A stretch of DNA of 60,868 bases from Marisediminicola senii (lineage in GTDB: Bacteria > Actinomycetota > Actinomycetes > Actinomycetales > Microbacteriaceae), in contig NZ_JAALGE010000011.1 of assembly GCF_011057645.1 (NCBI RefSeq), positions 1 to 60,868 on the forward strand. The letters are read 5' to 3'. Position 1 is the first letter of the stretch. Each line of letters starts with the position of its first letter. Under the pieces are notes generated by a model. It saw nothing but the letters and a program-made list of their open reading frames with translations. It did not search any database and had not been told where the DNA came from. The translations under genes were made by a program, and so were the position numbers. Shown here piece by piece: positions 1-10,278 of the stretch.

Positions 1-167
1 CCGCCCGCGGCCCCCACCCCGACCCACCCCCCCCCCCCGAGGTAGTCCCCCCCCCCCGGCCCGGGGCGCCCCCGCCCCTTCCCCCCCCGGCCACCGCCCC
101 GGGCCGCCCCCCGGCCCCCCCCCCCCCCCCCCCCCCCCCCCCGGCACCGGGCCCGCGGGCACGACGG
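1..167. other. C/G homopolymer low-complexity sequence
   Basis: Almost pure runs of C and G with hardly any A or T, unlike everything downstream. I see no coding potential. It most likely reflects a poorly resolved contig edge rather than biology; the start of the upstream gene neighbourhood is therefore missing. Normal composition resumes near position 150-165. Confidence 0.6.
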
Positions 168-179
168 TAGGCTTGCCCG

Positions 180-773
180 GTGCTGTCACTGGTGGTGTTG
201 ATCTCCGGCGGGGGAACCAATCTCCGCTCCCTGCTCGACGCCGCAGAAGACGCCGAATACCCGGCCCGCATCGTCGCCATCGGCTCCGACCGCGACGCCG
301 AGGGCCTCGCCAACGCCGAGGCGTTCGGCATCCCCAGCTTCGTCGTGCCGTTCTCGAGCTTCGCCGACCGCGACGCATGGGGTGCAGAGCTGCTGCGCGA
401 GATCGCGACCTGGACCCCCGACCTGGTGATCCTCAGCGGCTTCATGCGCCTGCTGCCCCCCGGCGTCGTCGACGCCCTGGCGCCTCGCCTCATCAACACG
501 CACCCGGCCTACCTGCCCGAGTTCCCTGGGGCACACGGCGTGCGCGACGCGATGGCGGCCGGGGTCACCCAGACCGGCGCGAGCGTCATCGTCGTCGACA
601 ACGGCGTCGACAGCGGCCCGATCATCTCGCAGCGGCGCGTTCCGGTGCTGCCGGGCGACACCGAGCACCGACTCCACGACCGCATCAAACTCGTCGAACG
701 CGAACTGCTCGTGCAGGCCGTGCTCGACATCGCCAACGGAACCGTCAATCTCGAGGAGCTATCGCACACATGA
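180..773 (+). CDS. purN: Phosphoribosylglycinamide formyltransferase
   Basis: Transfers the formyl group of 10-formyltetrahydrofolate to GAR in cytoplasmic de novo purine synthesis (step 3). The 197-residue product has the usual length. It opens with [18 protein letters not shown] (phosphate-binding loop), has the [19 protein letters not shown] region with the catalytic Asn-His, and the [17 protein letters not shown] segment carrying the catalytic Asp. The GTG start at 180 has no ribosome binding site but lies six bases after TAGGCT (168-173), which suggests a leaderless transcript. The stop overlaps the purH start by 4 bp (ATGA), so translation is coupled. Confidence 0.95.
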   Translation: MLSLVVLISGGGTNLRSLLDAAEDAEYPARIVAIGSDRDAEGLANAEAFGIPSFVVPFSSFADRDAWGAELLREIATWTPDLVILSGFMRLLPPGVVDALAPRLINTHPAYLPEFPGAHGVRDAMAAGVTQTGASVIVVDNGVDSGPIISQRRVPVLPGDTEHRLHDRIKLVERELLVQAVLDIANGTVNLEELSHT

Positions 774-2422
774 GCGGCCCACAGCACGACCCGTCCGATT
801 ACCGAGAGCGCGACGTCGTTCCCATCCGTCGCGCGCTCGTGTCGGTCAGCGACAAGACCGGGCTGCTCGAGCTCGCCTCCGCCCTCGCCGGCGCGGGGGT
901 CGAGATCGTGTCGACCGGCTCGACCGCCAAGACGATCGCGGATGCCGGGCACCCCGTCACCCAGGTGAGCGACGTCACCGGGTTCGCCGAGGCCCTCGAT
1001 GGGCGGGTCAAGACCCTGCACCCGTCCATCCACGCGGGCATCCTCGCCGACCTGCGCCTCGCCGACCACGAGGCCCAGCTTGCCGACCTCGGCATCGCCC
1101 CGTTCGAACTCGTCGTCGTGAACCTGTACCCGTTCGTCGAGACCGTGGCCAGCGGTGCCACCGCAGACGAGGCCGTCGAGCAGATCGACATCGGCGGACC
1201 GGCCATGGTGCGCGCATCGGCCAAGAACCACGCCAACGTCGCGATCGTCGTCTCGCCGTCGAACTACCCCGCACTCGTCGGCGCACTCGCCGCGGGCGGC
1301 ACCACCCTCGCGCAACGCCAGCGCCTCGCCGGTAAGGCGTTCGCGCACACCGCCGCCTACGACAGGGCCGTCGCCGGCTTCTTCGCCATCAGCGTCGGAC
1401 GACCGGATGCCACAGCCCCCGACAGCACCCGGGCCGCCGCCACCGGTACCGACGACGCGGCCCCGGCGTTCCCCGCCGCGGTCTCCCTCGACTTCGACCT
1501 CGCCCAGGTACTGCGCTACGGGGAGAACTCGCACCAGGCCGCCGCCCTCTACACGACCGCAGCCCACGGCATCGCGCAGGCCGTGCAGCTGCACGGCAAG
1601 GAGATGTCGTACAACAACTACGTCGACGCCGACGGCGCAGTGCGCGCCGCCTACGACTTCACCGAACCGGCCGTCGCCATCATCAAGCACGCCCAGCCGT
1701 GCGGCATCGCCATCGCCCCGGAGAACGGCGCAGCCGACAGCATCGCCTCGGCGCACCACCGCGCGCACCTGTGCGACCCGATCTCCGCCTTCGGTGGCGT
1801 GGTCGCTGCCAACCGCACTGTCACCCTCGCGATGGCCGAGCAGGTCAAGGACATCTTCACCGAGGTCGTCGTCGCCCCCGGGTTCGAACCGGCCGCCCTC
1901 GAGCTGCTGCGCACCAAGAAGAACCTGCGCCTGCTGCAGCTGCCCGACGGCTACCGTCGCGATGCCCGCGAGTTCCGCCAGGTCTCCGGCGGGCTGCTCG
2001 TGCAGCAGCCGGACACCTTCGACGACTTCTCCTCGGCCGACTGGCGCCTGGTCGCCGGCCCTGAGGTGGATGCCGCCACGCGCGCCGACCTCGAATTCGC
2101 CTGGCGTGCGGTGCGCGCCGTCAAGTCGAACGCCATCCTGCTCGCAAGTTTCGGGGCGTCGGTCGGCGTCGGCATGGGGCAGGTCAACCGGGTGGACTCG
2201 TGCCGCCTCGCCGTGAGCCGCGCGGGGGATCGCGCCGCGGGGTCGGTCGCGGCATCCGACGCATTCTTCCCCTTCGCCGACGGGCTCGGGATCCTGCTCG
2301 ACGCGGGCGTCACGGCAGTCGCCCAGCCGGGCGGGTCGCTGCGCGACGCCGAAGTGATCGAGGCTGCCGCCGCGGCCGGGGTCAGCATGTACTTTACTGG
2401 TGAGCGCCACTTCTACCACTGA
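770..2422 (+). CDS. purH: Bifunctional AICAR formyltransferase/IMP cyclohydrolase
   Basis: Catalyses the last two steps of IMP synthesis: formylation of AICAR with 10-formyl-THF, then ring closure. The 550-residue product has an N-terminal MGS-like cyclohydrolase domain ([29 protein letters not shown]) and a C-terminal AICARFT domain ([32 protein letters not shown]). The ATG at 770 overlaps the purN stop; an open frame extends upstream to 173 but that part is an out-of-phase shadow of purN. Its substrate ZMP is the ligand of the riboswitch class found upstream of glyA in this same window. Confidence 0.96.
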   Translation: MSGPQHDPSDYRERDVVPIRRALVSVSDKTGLLELASALAGAGVEIVSTGSTAKTIADAGHPVTQVSDVTGFAEALDGRVKTLHPSIHAGILADLRLADHEAQLADLGIAPFELVVVNLYPFVETVASGATADEAVEQIDIGGPAMVRASAKNHANVAIVVSPSNYPALVGALAAGGTTLAQRQRLAGKAFAHTAAYDRAVAGFFAISVGRPDATAPDSTRAAATGTDDAAPAFPAAVSLDFDLAQVLRYGENSHQAAALYTTAAHGIAQAVQLHGKEMSYNNYVDADGAVRAAYDFTEPAVAIIKHAQPCGIAIAPENGAADSIASAHHRAHLCDPISAFGGVVAANRTVTLAMAEQVKDIFTEVVVAPGFEPAALELLRTKKNLRLLQLPDGYRRDAREFRQVSGGLLVQQPDTFDDFSSADWRLVAGPEVDAATRADLEFAWRAVRAVKSNAILLASFGASVGVGMGQVNRVDSCRLAVSRAGDRAAGSVAASDAFFPFADGLGILLDAGVTAVAQPGGSLRDAEVIEAAAAAGVSMYFTGERHFYH

Positions 2423-2437
2423 GCGAGAGCGGCACTG

Positions 2438-2501
2438 CCGGGCGGGCGGAACCGCCCGGCGCGGTCCGGAACCGCCGGGCGGGCGGAACCGCCCGGCGCG
2501 G
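2438..2501. repeat. Duplicated palindromic repeat after purH
   Basis: A 27-bp GC-rich unit occurs at 2438-2464 and 2475-2501 (37-bp period). Each copy contains the inverted halves GCCGGGCGG and CCGCCCGGC around a short GGAA-containing loop, so each folds as a hairpin. It sits 16 bp after the purH stop and could end or protect the purNH transcript, but there is no T-run. Confidence 0.6.
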
Positions 2502-2640
2502 CGCGGTGTTGCCACGCGGGCTCGATCGACATAGCCTGTAAGGCTGCCCACGGTGCCTCATCCCGATAGGCGCAGCGACAACCCCAACCGCCACACGGGA
2601 TAACCCGGCCCCGCCGAGCCCGCACTCGCAAGGACCCATC

Positions 2641-4440
2641 GTGCCCCGCCGCCCCGCCGCAAAGAAGAAGCCAGGAACCATCGCGTCGCTCGCGCGGCTG
2701 TACCCCTACGTGAAGCCCGCGTTGCCGCGCATCGCGCTCGGCATGGGGGCGGCCCTCACCGCGGCGGTGGTCGCACTGGTCATCCCGCAGGTGCTGCGCA
2801 CCCTCGTCGACGGTCCGCTGCAGGACGGCGACGCCAGCGAGATCTGGTGGCCGGTCGCCCTCGTGCTCGCCCTCGGCATCCTCGAGGCCGTGATGGTCTG
2901 GCTGCGCCGCTGGTTCGTGCTGCAGCCGGGCACCCACATCGAGGCCGCCATGCGCAATTCGCTGTACCGGCAGCTGCAGGACCTGCCGGTGAGCTTCCAC
3001 GACCGCTGGCCGAGCGGGCAGCTGCTGTCGCGCGCCATGAGCGACCTCAACCAGATCCGCCGGTGGATGTCGTTCGGCCTCGTGCTGCTCCTCGTCAACG
3101 TCGCCACCATCGTGATCGGGTTCTTCTTCCTCGTCAGCATCAATTGGATGCTGGGGCTCCTGTTCGTGGTGTGCTCGATCCCCCTGTGGGTGTACGGCTA
3201 CGTCTTCGAGCAGAAGTACTCGCTCGTGTCTCGCCGCAGCCAGGACCAGTCGGGCGACCTCGCCACCACCGTCGAAGAATCGGTGCACGGCATCCGGGTG
3301 CTCAAGGCATTCGGGCGCGGCAAGTACGCCCTGAAGAACTTCGCCAGCCAGGCCGAGAGCCTGCGCGGAACCGAGATCGAGAAGGCCCGCGCGATCGCCA
3401 GCATCTGGCTGTGGCTGCTGCTCGTTCCCGACGTGACGCTCGCGCTGTGCCTGCTCGGCGGGGTGTGGCTGACCGCCGACGGACAGCTGTCGGTCGGAGA
3501 GCTCGTCGCGTTCTTCGCCACGGCGACCGTGCTGCGCTGGCCCGTCGAATCGATCGGGTTCCTGCTGTCGATGACGTTCGACGCCCGCACCGCGGTCGAC
3601 CGGCACTTCGAGGTCATGGACGAGGTCAACACCATCACCGACCCCGCGGAGCCGGAGTCCATCGTGCGCCCCGAGGGGCGACTCGCCTTTCACGACGTGC
3701 ACTTTCGCTACCCCGACTCGCCCGCACAGTTCGCCGACCTGCTCGACGGCATCGACCTCGAGCTCGAACCGGGCGAGACCATGGCGCTCGTCGGCCTCAC
3801 CGGCTCCGGCAAGTCGACCCTCACCGCGCTGCCCACCCGCCTGTACGACGTGACCGGGGGGTCGATCACCCTCGACGGCGTCGACGTGCGCGACCTGCGC
3901 CGCGACGACCTGCGCAGCCACATCGCGATGGCATTCGAGGATGCGACGCTGTTCTCGGCCTCCGTGCGCGAGAACGTACTCCTCGGCCGGCCGTCGGCGA
4001 CCGACGCCGAGCTCGCCGAAGCCCTCGAGATCGCGCAGGCCGGCTTCGTGCACGACCTGCCGGACGGCGTCGACACCACCGTGGGGGAGGAGGGGCTGAG
4101 CCTCTCCGGCGGGCAGCGCCAGCGGCTCGCCCTCGCGCGGGCCGTCGCCGCGCGGCCGAACGTGCTCGTGCTCGACGACCCGCTCTCCGCGCTCGACGTG
4201 GACACCGAAGCGCTGGTCGAAGCCGCGCTGCGCCGGGTACTGGCATCCACCACCGCCCTCATCGTCGCGCACCGGCCATCGACCGTGATGCTCGCCGACC
4301 GGGTCGCACTGCTCAAGCAGGGCAGGGTGACCGCCGTCGGGCGGCACTCCGAGCTGCTGGCGACCAACGACCACTACCGGTTCGTCATCTCGAGCCTCGA
4401 AGACGAAGAAGAGCGCGAACGAAAGGAGGCGATCTCATGA
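2641..4440 (+). CDS. ABC exporter half-transporter, degenerate ATP site subunit
   Basis: A 599-residue TMD-NBD fusion of the type I exporter (MdlB/BmrC-like) family: about six membrane segments in the first 320 residues, then an ATPase domain. Walker A is GLTGSGKST (about residue 384), the signature [10 protein letters not shown] is canonical, but Walker B reads [11 protein letters not shown], with Asp where the catalytic Glu should be. This marks it as the partner with the non-hydrolytic site of a heterodimeric exporter. GTG start with AAGGACCC upstream; a TAGCCT hexamer near 2532 may be the promoter, leaving a ~100-base leader. It overlaps the next gene by 4 bp. Substrate unknown, possibly drugs or lipids. 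Confidence 0.9.
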   Translation: MPRRPAAKKKPGTIASLARLYPYVKPALPRIALGMGAALTAAVVALVIPQVLRTLVDGPLQDGDASEIWWPVALVLALGILEAVMVWLRRWFVLQPGTHIEAAMRNSLYRQLQDLPVSFHDRWPSGQLLSRAMSDLNQIRRWMSFGLVLLLVNVATIVIGFFFLVSINWMLGLLFVVCSIPLWVYGYVFEQKYSLVSRRSQDQSGDLATTVEESVHGIRVLKAFGRGKYALKNFASQAESLRGTEIEKARAIASIWLWLLLVPDVTLALCLLGGVWLTADGQLSVGELVAFFATATVLRWPVESIGFLLSMTFDARTAVDRHFEVMDEVNTITDPAEPESIVRPEGRLAFHDVHFRYPDSPAQFADLLDGIDLELEPGETMALVGLTGSGKSTLTALPTRLYDVTGGSITLDGVDVRDLRRDDLRSHIAMAFEDATLFSASVRENVLLGRPSATDAELAEALEIAQAGFVHDLPDGVDTTVGEEGLSLSGGQRQRLALARAVAARPNVLVLDDPLSALDVDTEALVEAALRRVLASTTALIVAHRPSTVMLADRVALLKQGRVTAVGRHSELLATNDHYRFVISSLEDEEERERKEAIS

Positions 4441-6242
4441 GCGTGCACGGAGTACAGGGCGAAGAGCGCGGCGACTACACGAAGGCCGAGAGCCGGCAGA
4501 TCCGGCAGCGTTCGCTGCGCCTGCTCGGATCGCTACTGAGCCCGCTGGTCAGGCGGGTCGTCCTCACCGGCGTCGTCGTGGTGATCAGCACTGCCGCGCA
4601 GGTCGCCGGCCCCGCCCTCATCGCGATCGGCATCGACCGCGGGCTGCCCGCCCTCATCGACGGCGACGCGCTGCCGATCGCGCTCGTCGTCGCCGCCTAC
4701 CTCTTCACCGGCATCATCGGCGCGGTGCTCATCGCCTGGTATACCGTGCTCTCCGCGCGCATCAGCCAGGCCGTGCTCATCGACCTGCGCAAGCGGGTCT
4801 TCCTGCACACCCAGAAGCTCAGCCTCGAGTTCCACGAGAGCTACACCTCCGGGCGCATCATCGCAAGGCAGACCAGCGACCTCGACGCCATCCGCGAACT
4901 GCTCGACTCCGGGGTCAACCAACTCGTGCAGGGCGCGCTGTACATGGCGTTCATCGCGATAGCCATGTTCGCGCTCGACTGGCGCAGCGGCCTCATCCTG
5001 TTCGCGTTCCTCATCCCGCTCGGAGTGCTGACCCGGTGGTTCCAGGTCAACTCGCAGCGCGGGTTCCGCCTGACCCGCGTCGCCTCCGCCCGCCTCATCG
5101 TGCAGTTCGTCGAGACCATGACCGGCATCCGCGCGGTCAAGGCGTTCCGCAAGGAGGCGCGCAACGAGGAGGAGTACGCCGAGCTCGTCGAGTCGTACCG
5201 GGCGTCGAACGGACGCGTCATCCGCCTGTTCGGCATCTTCGACCCCGGGCTCATCCTCATCGGTAACGTCGCGCTCGCCGCGATGCTGCTGCTCGGCGGC
5301 CTGCGGGTGGCCGGCGGTTCCCTCGAGATCGGGGTACTGCTCGGCGTGCTGCTCTACACGCGGCAGTTCTTCTTTCCCGCGCAGGAGATCGCGATGTTCT
5401 ACAACTCCTACCAGTCCGCCGCCGCGGCGCTCGAGAAGGTGTCCGGGGTGCTCGAGGAGCGCCCCGGCGTCGCCGACCCGGTCGCCCCGGTCGACCTGTG
5501 GGAGGCGAAGGGCGACGTCAGGTTCGACGGCGTCGAATTCGCCTACACCGAGGATCGCGTCATCCTGCCGCGCTTCGACCTCGAGATCGCGGCCGGGCAG
5601 GTGATCGCCCTGGTCGGGTCGACCGGCGCGGGCAAGTCCACCCTCGCCAAGCTGATCTCGCGGTTCTACGACCCGAGCTCTGGGGCGGTCGAGCTCGACG
5701 GCGTCGACCTGCGCGACCTGCACCCGAAGGACCTGCGCCGCGCCATCGTGATGGTCACGCAGGAGGCGTACCTGTTCTCCGGCACTGTCAGCGAGAACAT
5801 CGCCCTCGGCAAGCCGGATGCCAGCCACGACGAGATCGTGCAGGCGGCCATGGCGGTCGGGGCGCACGAGTTCATCCAGGCGCTGCCCGACGGGTACGAC
5901 ACCGACGTCAACAAGCGCGGCGGGCGGGTGTCGGCCGGCCAGCGGCAGCTCATCTCGTTCGCCAGGGCGTTCCTCGCCGACCCCGCCGTGCTCATCCTCG
6001 ACGAGGCGACCGCGTCGCTCGACATCCCGAGCGAGCGCCTCGTGCAGGAGGGCCTGACCACCCTGCTCGCGCGCCGCACCGCCGTGATCATCGCGCACCG
6101 GCTGTCGACGGTGGCCATCGCCGACCGGGTGCTCGTGATGGAGCACGGGCGCATCGTCGAAGACGGCACCCCGCGCGACCTCATCGCCGGCACCGGACGC
6201 TTCGCCCAGCTGCACGCGGCGTGGCGCGAGTCGCTGGTCTGA
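4437..6242 (+). CDS. ABC exporter half-transporter, catalytic-site subunit
   Basis: Second half-transporter (601 residues) with six predicted membrane segments and an ATPase domain. Walker [10 protein letters not shown] (about residue 393), Walker [13 protein letters not shown] with the catalytic Glu, H-loop AHRLSTV. Its signature motif is altered to RVSAGQRQ instead of LSGGQ. In the heterodimer this deviant signature would face the partner's Walker A/B that lacks Glu, so both defects fall in one site, as in BmrCD or TM287/288. The ATG overlaps the upstream stop (ATGA), implying coupled synthesis of a 1:1 complex. Substrate cannot be read from sequence. Confidence 0.92.
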   Translation: MSVHGVQGEERGDYTKAESRQIRQRSLRLLGSLLSPLVRRVVLTGVVVVISTAAQVAGPALIAIGIDRGLPALIDGDALPIALVVAAYLFTGIIGAVLIAWYTVLSARISQAVLIDLRKRVFLHTQKLSLEFHESYTSGRIIARQTSDLDAIRELLDSGVNQLVQGALYMAFIAIAMFALDWRSGLILFAFLIPLGVLTRWFQVNSQRGFRLTRVASARLIVQFVETMTGIRAVKAFRKEARNEEEYAELVESYRASNGRVIRLFGIFDPGLILIGNVALAAMLLLGGLRVAGGSLEIGVLLGVLLYTRQFFFPAQEIAMFYNSYQSAAAALEKVSGVLEERPGVADPVAPVDLWEAKGDVRFDGVEFAYTEDRVILPRFDLEIAAGQVIALVGSTGAGKSTLAKLISRFYDPSSGAVELDGVDLRDLHPKDLRRAIVMVTQEAYLFSGTVSENIALGKPDASHDEIVQAAMAVGAHEFIQALPDGYDTDVNKRGGRVSAGQRQLISFARAFLADPAVLILDEATASLDIPSERLVQEGLTTLLARRTAVIIAHRLSTVAIADRVLVMEHGRIVEDGTPRDLIAGTGRFAQLHAAWRESLV

Positions 6243-6383
6243 CCGCCGCGGCGCGCGACATTCGCTACAACGAACGATTGCGGCGTATCGCGGTGCCCTT
6301 TACGGTATTGCGGGAAACAGAGGTCGGGAAAGACGCCTACCCCAGCCCGGGTCCCTAACCCGCCTAGCCGGGAGCCGCGCTGG

Positions 6384-6416
6384 CGCGGACGCATCGAGCA
6401 CCGCGATGCGTCCGCG
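6384..6416. terminator. Hairpin after the ABC exporter operon
   Basis: A perfect 13-bp inverted repeat: CGCGGACGCATCG at 6384-6396 and CGATGCGTCCGCG at 6404-6416, with a 7-base loop. It lies between the exporter genes and the convergent ATL/GNAT pair, so it may end transcription from either side. A 13-bp tandem repeat (GCACGCGGGTCAC twice, 6428-6453) follows directly. Confidence 0.55.
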
Positions 6417-6482
6417 ATGGGCGTCCCGCACGCGGGTCACGCACGCGGGTCACGGCGTCTGGCGGTCACCGCACCCGGCCGG

Positions 6483-6794
6483 TCACCGCACCCTGGCGGC
6501 GGCGAGGTCCACTCGCACGGCACCATCGGCACCCGTCGTGAGCGGCGTGCCATCGGCCGTGAGCAGCTCGATGGCCCTGGCCTCGTGGCCGGCCGCCGGA
6601 AGTCCGGATGAACGGATGACGCGCCACCACGCCACCTCCGACCCGAAGCGGGCCATCACCTGCCCGACGGCCCGGGGTGCGCGCGACCCGATGGCGGCGG
6701 CCACGTCGCCGTAGGTCATCACCATGCCGGCGGGGATGCTCTCGACCACATCGAGCACCCGTGACGCGAAGTCGTCGGCTGCGGGTTCTGACAC
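6483..6794 (-). CDS. Alkyltransferase-like (MGMT-family) DNA-binding protein
   Basis: A 103-residue protein with the winged-helix fold of O6-alkylguanine alkyltransferase: VLDVVESIPAGMVMTYGDVAAAIG and RAVGQVMA (recognition helix region). Where MGMT has the acceptor PCHR the sequence reads EVAWWRVIRSSG, so the alkyl-accepting Cys is replaced by Trp. Family knowledge: such ATL proteins bind alkylated bases and flag them for nucleotide excision repair rather than repairing them. GTG start, 23 bp downstream of the GNAT gene and likely co-transcribed with it. Confidence 0.85.
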   Translation of the reverse strand: MSEPAADDFASRVLDVVESIPAGMVMTYGDVAAAIGSRAPRAVGQVMARFGSEVAWWRVIRSSGLPAAGHEARAIELLTADGTPLTTGADGAVRVDLAAARVR

Positions 6795-6817
6795 GGGAGT
6801 GCCGGGTGGCCGGTGCC

Positions 6818-7273
6818 CTACAGGTCCATCGATCCGATGTGCTCGCCGTACTGGGTCTGCCCGACCACGGTGAATCCCACCCGGAGGAAGAACGCCTCCG
6901 GCCCGTCGTCTCCGGGTTCCCAGATCACGGTGAGCTGCGTGAACTGGCGCTTGCGGGCCTCGTCTGCGGTGGACTCGACGGCGAACCGACCGACCCCACG
7001 CCCCTGCGCGTCTGCGGCCACGTTCATGCGCCAGATGCAGCTGCGAAACTCCGGCTCCTGCGCGTCGTAGTCGAAGTTCGCCATCAGAAAAGCGACCACC
7101 TCGTCGTCTTCATCGACGACGACGCGCGACCAGTTCGTGCTCGGGTCGATGAACGGGCTCGCCATCGAGTACGACACCGGGGCGATGAACTGCTCCTGGC
7201 CGGGTTTGAGCGTGAGGGTGTTCGCGGCGACGATGTTCTTGGCCGACAGCTCTTCCAGTCTCAACTCAGGCAT
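6818..7273 (-). CDS. GNAT family N-acetyltransferase
   Basis: A 151-residue protein ending in a GNAT core: the acetyl-CoA loop appears as MNVAADAQGRGVGRFAVEST and the last strand as AFFLRVGFTVVGQTQYG. Substrate unknown. I chose ATG 7273 rather than the in-frame GTG 7279 because a TAGCCT hexamer (complement of 7280-7285) lies exactly six bases upstream, the leaderless arrangement seen in several genes here; transcription would start at or after the GTG. Its terminal region precedes the alkyltransferase-like gene. Confidence 0.8.
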   Translation of the reverse strand: MPELRLEELSAKNIVAANTLTLKPGQEQFIAPVSYSMASPFIDPSTNWSRVVVDEDDEVVAFLMANFDYDAQEPEFRSCIWRMNVAADAQGRGVGRFAVESTADEARKRQFTQLTVIWEPGDDGPEAFFLRVGFTVVGQTQYGEHIGSMDL

Positions 7274-7332
7274 GAACACAGGCTATCGGCGAATCGCGTG
7301 CCCCGGATAGTCCGCCGGTCGGGGGACAAATG

Positions 7333-7350
7333 TATCTCGATGTCGAGATA
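7333..7350. promoter_or_regulatory. 18-bp perfect palindrome operator upstream of icd
   Basis: TATCTCGATGTCGAGATA is a perfect inverted repeat (TATCTCGA, TG spacer, TCGAGATA). It ends 13 bases before TAAGCT (7364-7369), a good -10 hexamer for icd, so the palindrome covers the -35 region. This position suits a dimeric repressor of the MarR/TetR/GntR kind. The cognate regulator is not identifiable in the window. Confidence 0.6.
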
Positions 7351-7408
7351 CTTCTGCGAACCGGTAAGCTGATCCGCGGCCCGGCAGTTACTGAACCAAG
7401 GAGACTCA

Positions 7409-8623
7409 ATGTCGAAAATCAAGGTAGAAGGAACCGTCGTCGAGCTCGATGGCGACGAGATGACGCGCATCATCTGGCAGGCGATCAAGGACACCCTCAT
7501 CCACCCGTACCTCGACATCGACCTCGAGTACTACGACCTGGGCATGGAGCACCGCGACGCCACCGACGACCAGGTGACCATCGACGCGGCCCACGCCATC
7601 CAGAAGCATGGCGTCGGCGTCAAGTGCGCGACCATCACCCCCGACGAGGCCCGCGTCGAAGAGTTCGGCCTCAAGAAGATGTGGAAGTCGCCCAACGGCA
7701 CCATCCGCAACATCCTCGGCGGCGTCATCTTTCGCGAGCCCATCATCATCTCGAACATCCCGCGCCTCGTGCCCGGCTGGAACAAGCCGATCATCATCGG
7801 CCGCCACGCGTTCGGCGACCAGTACAAGGCCACCGACTTCCGCTTCGAGGGCAAGGGCAAGCTCACCGTCGAGTTCACCCCGGACGACGGTTCCGAGCCG
7901 CTCAAGTTCGAGGTGTACCAGTCGCCGGGCGACGGCGTCGCGCAGGTGCAGTACAACCTCGACGAGTCGATCCGTGACTTCGCCCGCGCGAGCCTGAACT
8001 ACGGTCTCGAGCGCAACTACCCGGTCTACCTGTCGACGAAGAACACCATCCTCAAGGCATACGACGGCCGCTTCAAGGACATCTTCGAGGAGATCTTCGT
8101 CGCCGAGTTCAAGGAGCGCTTCGACGCCGCCGGCCTCACCTACGAGCACCGCCTGATCGACGACATGGTCGCATCGGCGATGAAGTGGGAGGGCGGCTAC
8201 GTCTGGGCCTGCAAGAACTACGACGGCGACGTGCAGAGCGACACCGTTGCCCAGGGCTTCGGCTCGCTCGGCCTGATGACCTCCGTGCTGTCGACGCCCG
8301 ACGGCAAGGTCGTCGAGGCCGAGGCAGCCCACGGCACGGTCACCCGGCACTTTCGCCAGCACCAGGCCGGAAAGCCCACGTCGACCAACCCGATCGCGTC
8401 GATCTACGCCTGGACCCGCGGGCTCGCGCACCGCGGAAAGCTGGACGGCAACCAGGCCCTCATCGACTTCGCCGCGACCCTCGAAGACGTCGTCATCACG
8501 ACCGTCGAGTCCGGCGCGATGACCAAGGACCTCGCCCTGCTGGTCGGCCCCGACCAGAAGTGGCAGACCACCGAGGAGTTCCTCGACACGCTCGACAAGA
8601 ACCTCGCCGCGCGCCTCGCCTGA
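7409..8623 (+). CDS. icd: NADP-dependent isocitrate dehydrogenase
   Basis: Oxidative decarboxylation of isocitrate to 2-oxoglutarate with NADPH formation in the TCA cycle. The 404-residue product opens with [18 protein letters not shown], the hallmark of the homodimeric eukaryote-like (type II) enzyme, and contains [18 protein letters not shown] with the metal-binding Asp and a C-terminal [14 protein letters not shown] cofactor segment. The ATG has a clear AAGGAGA ribosome binding site. Transcription probably starts after TAAGCT at 7364-7369 and is controlled through the palindrome just upstream. Confidence 0.96.
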   Translation: MSKIKVEGTVVELDGDEMTRIIWQAIKDTLIHPYLDIDLEYYDLGMEHRDATDDQVTIDAAHAIQKHGVGVKCATITPDEARVEEFGLKKMWKSPNGTIRNILGGVIFREPIIISNIPRLVPGWNKPIIIGRHAFGDQYKATDFRFEGKGKLTVEFTPDDGSEPLKFEVYQSPGDGVAQVQYNLDESIRDFARASLNYGLERNYPVYLSTKNTILKAYDGRFKDIFEEIFVAEFKERFDAAGLTYEHRLIDDMVASAMKWEGGYVWACKNYDGDVQSDTVAQGFGSLGLMTSVLSTPDGKVVEAEAAHGTVTRHFRQHQAGKPTSTNPIASIYAWTRGLAHRGKLDGNQALIDFAATLEDVVITTVESGAMTKDLALLVGPDQKWQTTEEFLDTLDKNLAARLA

Positions 8624-8650
8624 GGACCGCACGACACGCACCACGCACGA

Positions 8651-8685
8651 GAACGGCCCCGATACATCGCGTATCGGGGCCGTTC
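8651..8685. terminator. Bidirectional terminator between icd and the electron-transfer operon
   Basis: A perfect 15-bp stem (GAACGGCCCCGATAC at 8651-8665 with GTATCGGGGCCGTTC at 8671-8685) and a five-base loop, between two convergent genes. It can act for both strands. Confidence 0.85.
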
Positions 8686-8715
8686 CCGTTGTCGCGGGAT
8701 CTTCGGCAGCGGGGC

Positions 8716-10278
8716 TCAGTACCCGGCGAAGTAGTCGCGCCGCACCCGGCGAACTCCGACCTGGCGCAGTGACGCGACGCTGTCGGCCACGAAGGCGGGC
8801 GACCCCGACGTGTAGGCGACGCGAGCCGCGGCATCCGGCACCCACATGCGCAGGAGCTCGGCAGACAGCGGCCCATCGCCGACCCACTGCCACGCCGCAG
8901 GCAGCCCGTCGGGTTCGGTCGGGCAGATCACCAGCACGCGATCCCGCGCGAGCACGTCGCGGTACGGCAGCTCGGCCACCGACGACACGGCATAGACCAG
9001 CACCGCGTTGCGGTCGCGCCCGGCGAGCCGGTCGTCGACGAGCTGGCTGACGAATGGCGTGATGCCGATGCCGCCCGCCACGAGCAGCACGGGCCGCGAC
9101 AGGTCGCGCGGCAGGAGAAAGTCGCCTCCCACCGCGGTCGCCGTGAGCGCGGAGCCCGGCTCGAGCTGTGCCAGAGCGGCCTTGAACGAGCTCGACCGCT
9201 CCGGCATGCGCAGCGCGACGGCGAGCTGGTCGGCGTCGGCCGGGGCAGAGGCGATCGTGAACACCCGGCGGCTGCCCCTGGCGTCGCGCCGCCGGTGCGG
9301 CACCTCCAGCTCGACGTATTGGCCGGCCCTGAACCGCACGGGCGATCGCGGGCGGAAGCTGAATTCCGACGCGGTCGGGGTCAGCTCGCGCCTGGCGACG
9401 AAGTCGAGGCGGATGCCGCGGCGCTGCCCCATCGCGAACGCCACGAGATTGCCGATCACCAGCGCCATCTCGAACGACAGGTACACCGCGCCGACCGCGA
9501 CCAGGCCCACCGCAGCGAACAGCGCACCGACGATGGCCGCCACCGCGATCTGCTGCCAGCGGCGCGGCGCCATCGTCAGGGGTTCGGTCAGCATGAACCC
9601 GGCGAGGAACAGCACCGGGTACGACGTGAACACCGTGCCCACCGCGTCGGCCAGCGGCTGCCCGGTCACCGTGAGTCGCACGAGCAGCAACCCCGCGGCG
9701 ACCAGCACGAACGTCGCTCCCATCGCGAGCCTGCGCACGCGGTACAGCACGAGCACCGCGCCGGCGAGCACGACCGGCAGCATCGCCGCCGACGCCACCC
9801 ACCACACCGCGCCGACCAGCTGGGTCAGCCCGACCACCGGCAGCAGGGTGACGACCATCGCCCCGACCGCCGCGGGGTTCATGATGTGTCGGCCGCGCCA
9901 GGCGAGCAGGTACTTCGACGCGCCGGCGACGACGCCGGCGAGGGCGAGCGTGCCCAGGTCGACCACCGCGAGCGATGGCCAGAACAGAAAGAACAGCAGC
10001 AGGCCGGTGATGATGGATGACTCCAGGTGCGCGTTCGCGCGCATGATCCTGGCCACCAGCACGCTCGCCAGCGCGGTGCTCGCCACCGCGACGACGACGC
10101 TGCCCAGCAACTCCAGCGGCTCGTACGGCAGCTGGCCGAGCAGCGACGCCCCCAGCGCCCACACCGCGATCACCGCGAGCACGATGGTGACCAGCCGGTA
10201 CGAGGTCACCCGCCCGATCACGGTGTCGATCCACCCCGTCACGGTCGTTCTCGTGCCCAGCCCCGTAGTCGTGCTCAT
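8716..10278 (-). CDS. RnfD/NqrB-like membrane domain fused to ferredoxin-NADP reductase domain
   Basis: A 520-residue fusion. Residues ~1-290 hold 8-10 hydrophobic segments resembling RnfD/NqrB (HIMNPAAVGAM, where the family binds flavin). Residues ~300-520 form an FNR-type module: FRAGQYVELEVPH, RRVFTIASAP (FAD site), LLVAGGIGITPF (NAD(P) site), and YTSGSPAFV. It would pass electrons from cytoplasmic NAD(P)H across the membrane to the flavinylated lipoprotein encoded upstream. ATG 10278 has a GGGGAGGTG site and overlaps the apbE stop (ATGA). Fusions of this kind are known in flavinylation-linked electron-transfer loci. Confidence 0.82.
   Translation of the reverse strand: MSTTTGLGTRTTVTGWIDTVIGRVTSYRLVTIVLAVIAVWALGASLLGQLPYEPLELLGSVVVAVASTALASVLVARIMRANAHLESSIITGLLLFFLFWPSLAVVDLGTLALAGVVAGASKYLLAWRGRHIMNPAAVGAMVVTLLPVVGLTQLVGAVWWVASAAMLPVVLAGAVLVLYRVRRLAMGATFVLVAAGLLLVRLTVTGQPLADAVGTVFTSYPVLFLAGFMLTEPLTMAPRRWQQIAVAAIVGALFAAVGLVAVGAVYLSFEMALVIGNLVAFAMGQRRGIRLDFVARRELTPTASEFSFRPRSPVRFRAGQYVELEVPHRRRDARGSRRVFTIASAPADADQLAVALRMPERSSSFKAALAQLEPGSALTATAVGGDFLLPRDLSRPVLLVAGGIGITPFVSQLVDDRLAGRDRNAVLVYAVSSVAELPYRDVLARDRVLVICPTEPDGLPAAWQWVGDGPLSAELLRMWVPDAAARVAYTSGSPAFVADSVASLRQVGVRRVRRDYFAGY

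Noticed and set aside
173-769. N-terminal extension of purH
   Set aside because: Arg/Pro-rich shadow of purN; the real purH begins at the ATG overlapping the purN stop.
509-2551. A 680-residue open frame antisense to purH
   Set aside because: Composition-driven shadow frame in high-GC DNA; no family motif, overlaps a confident gene.
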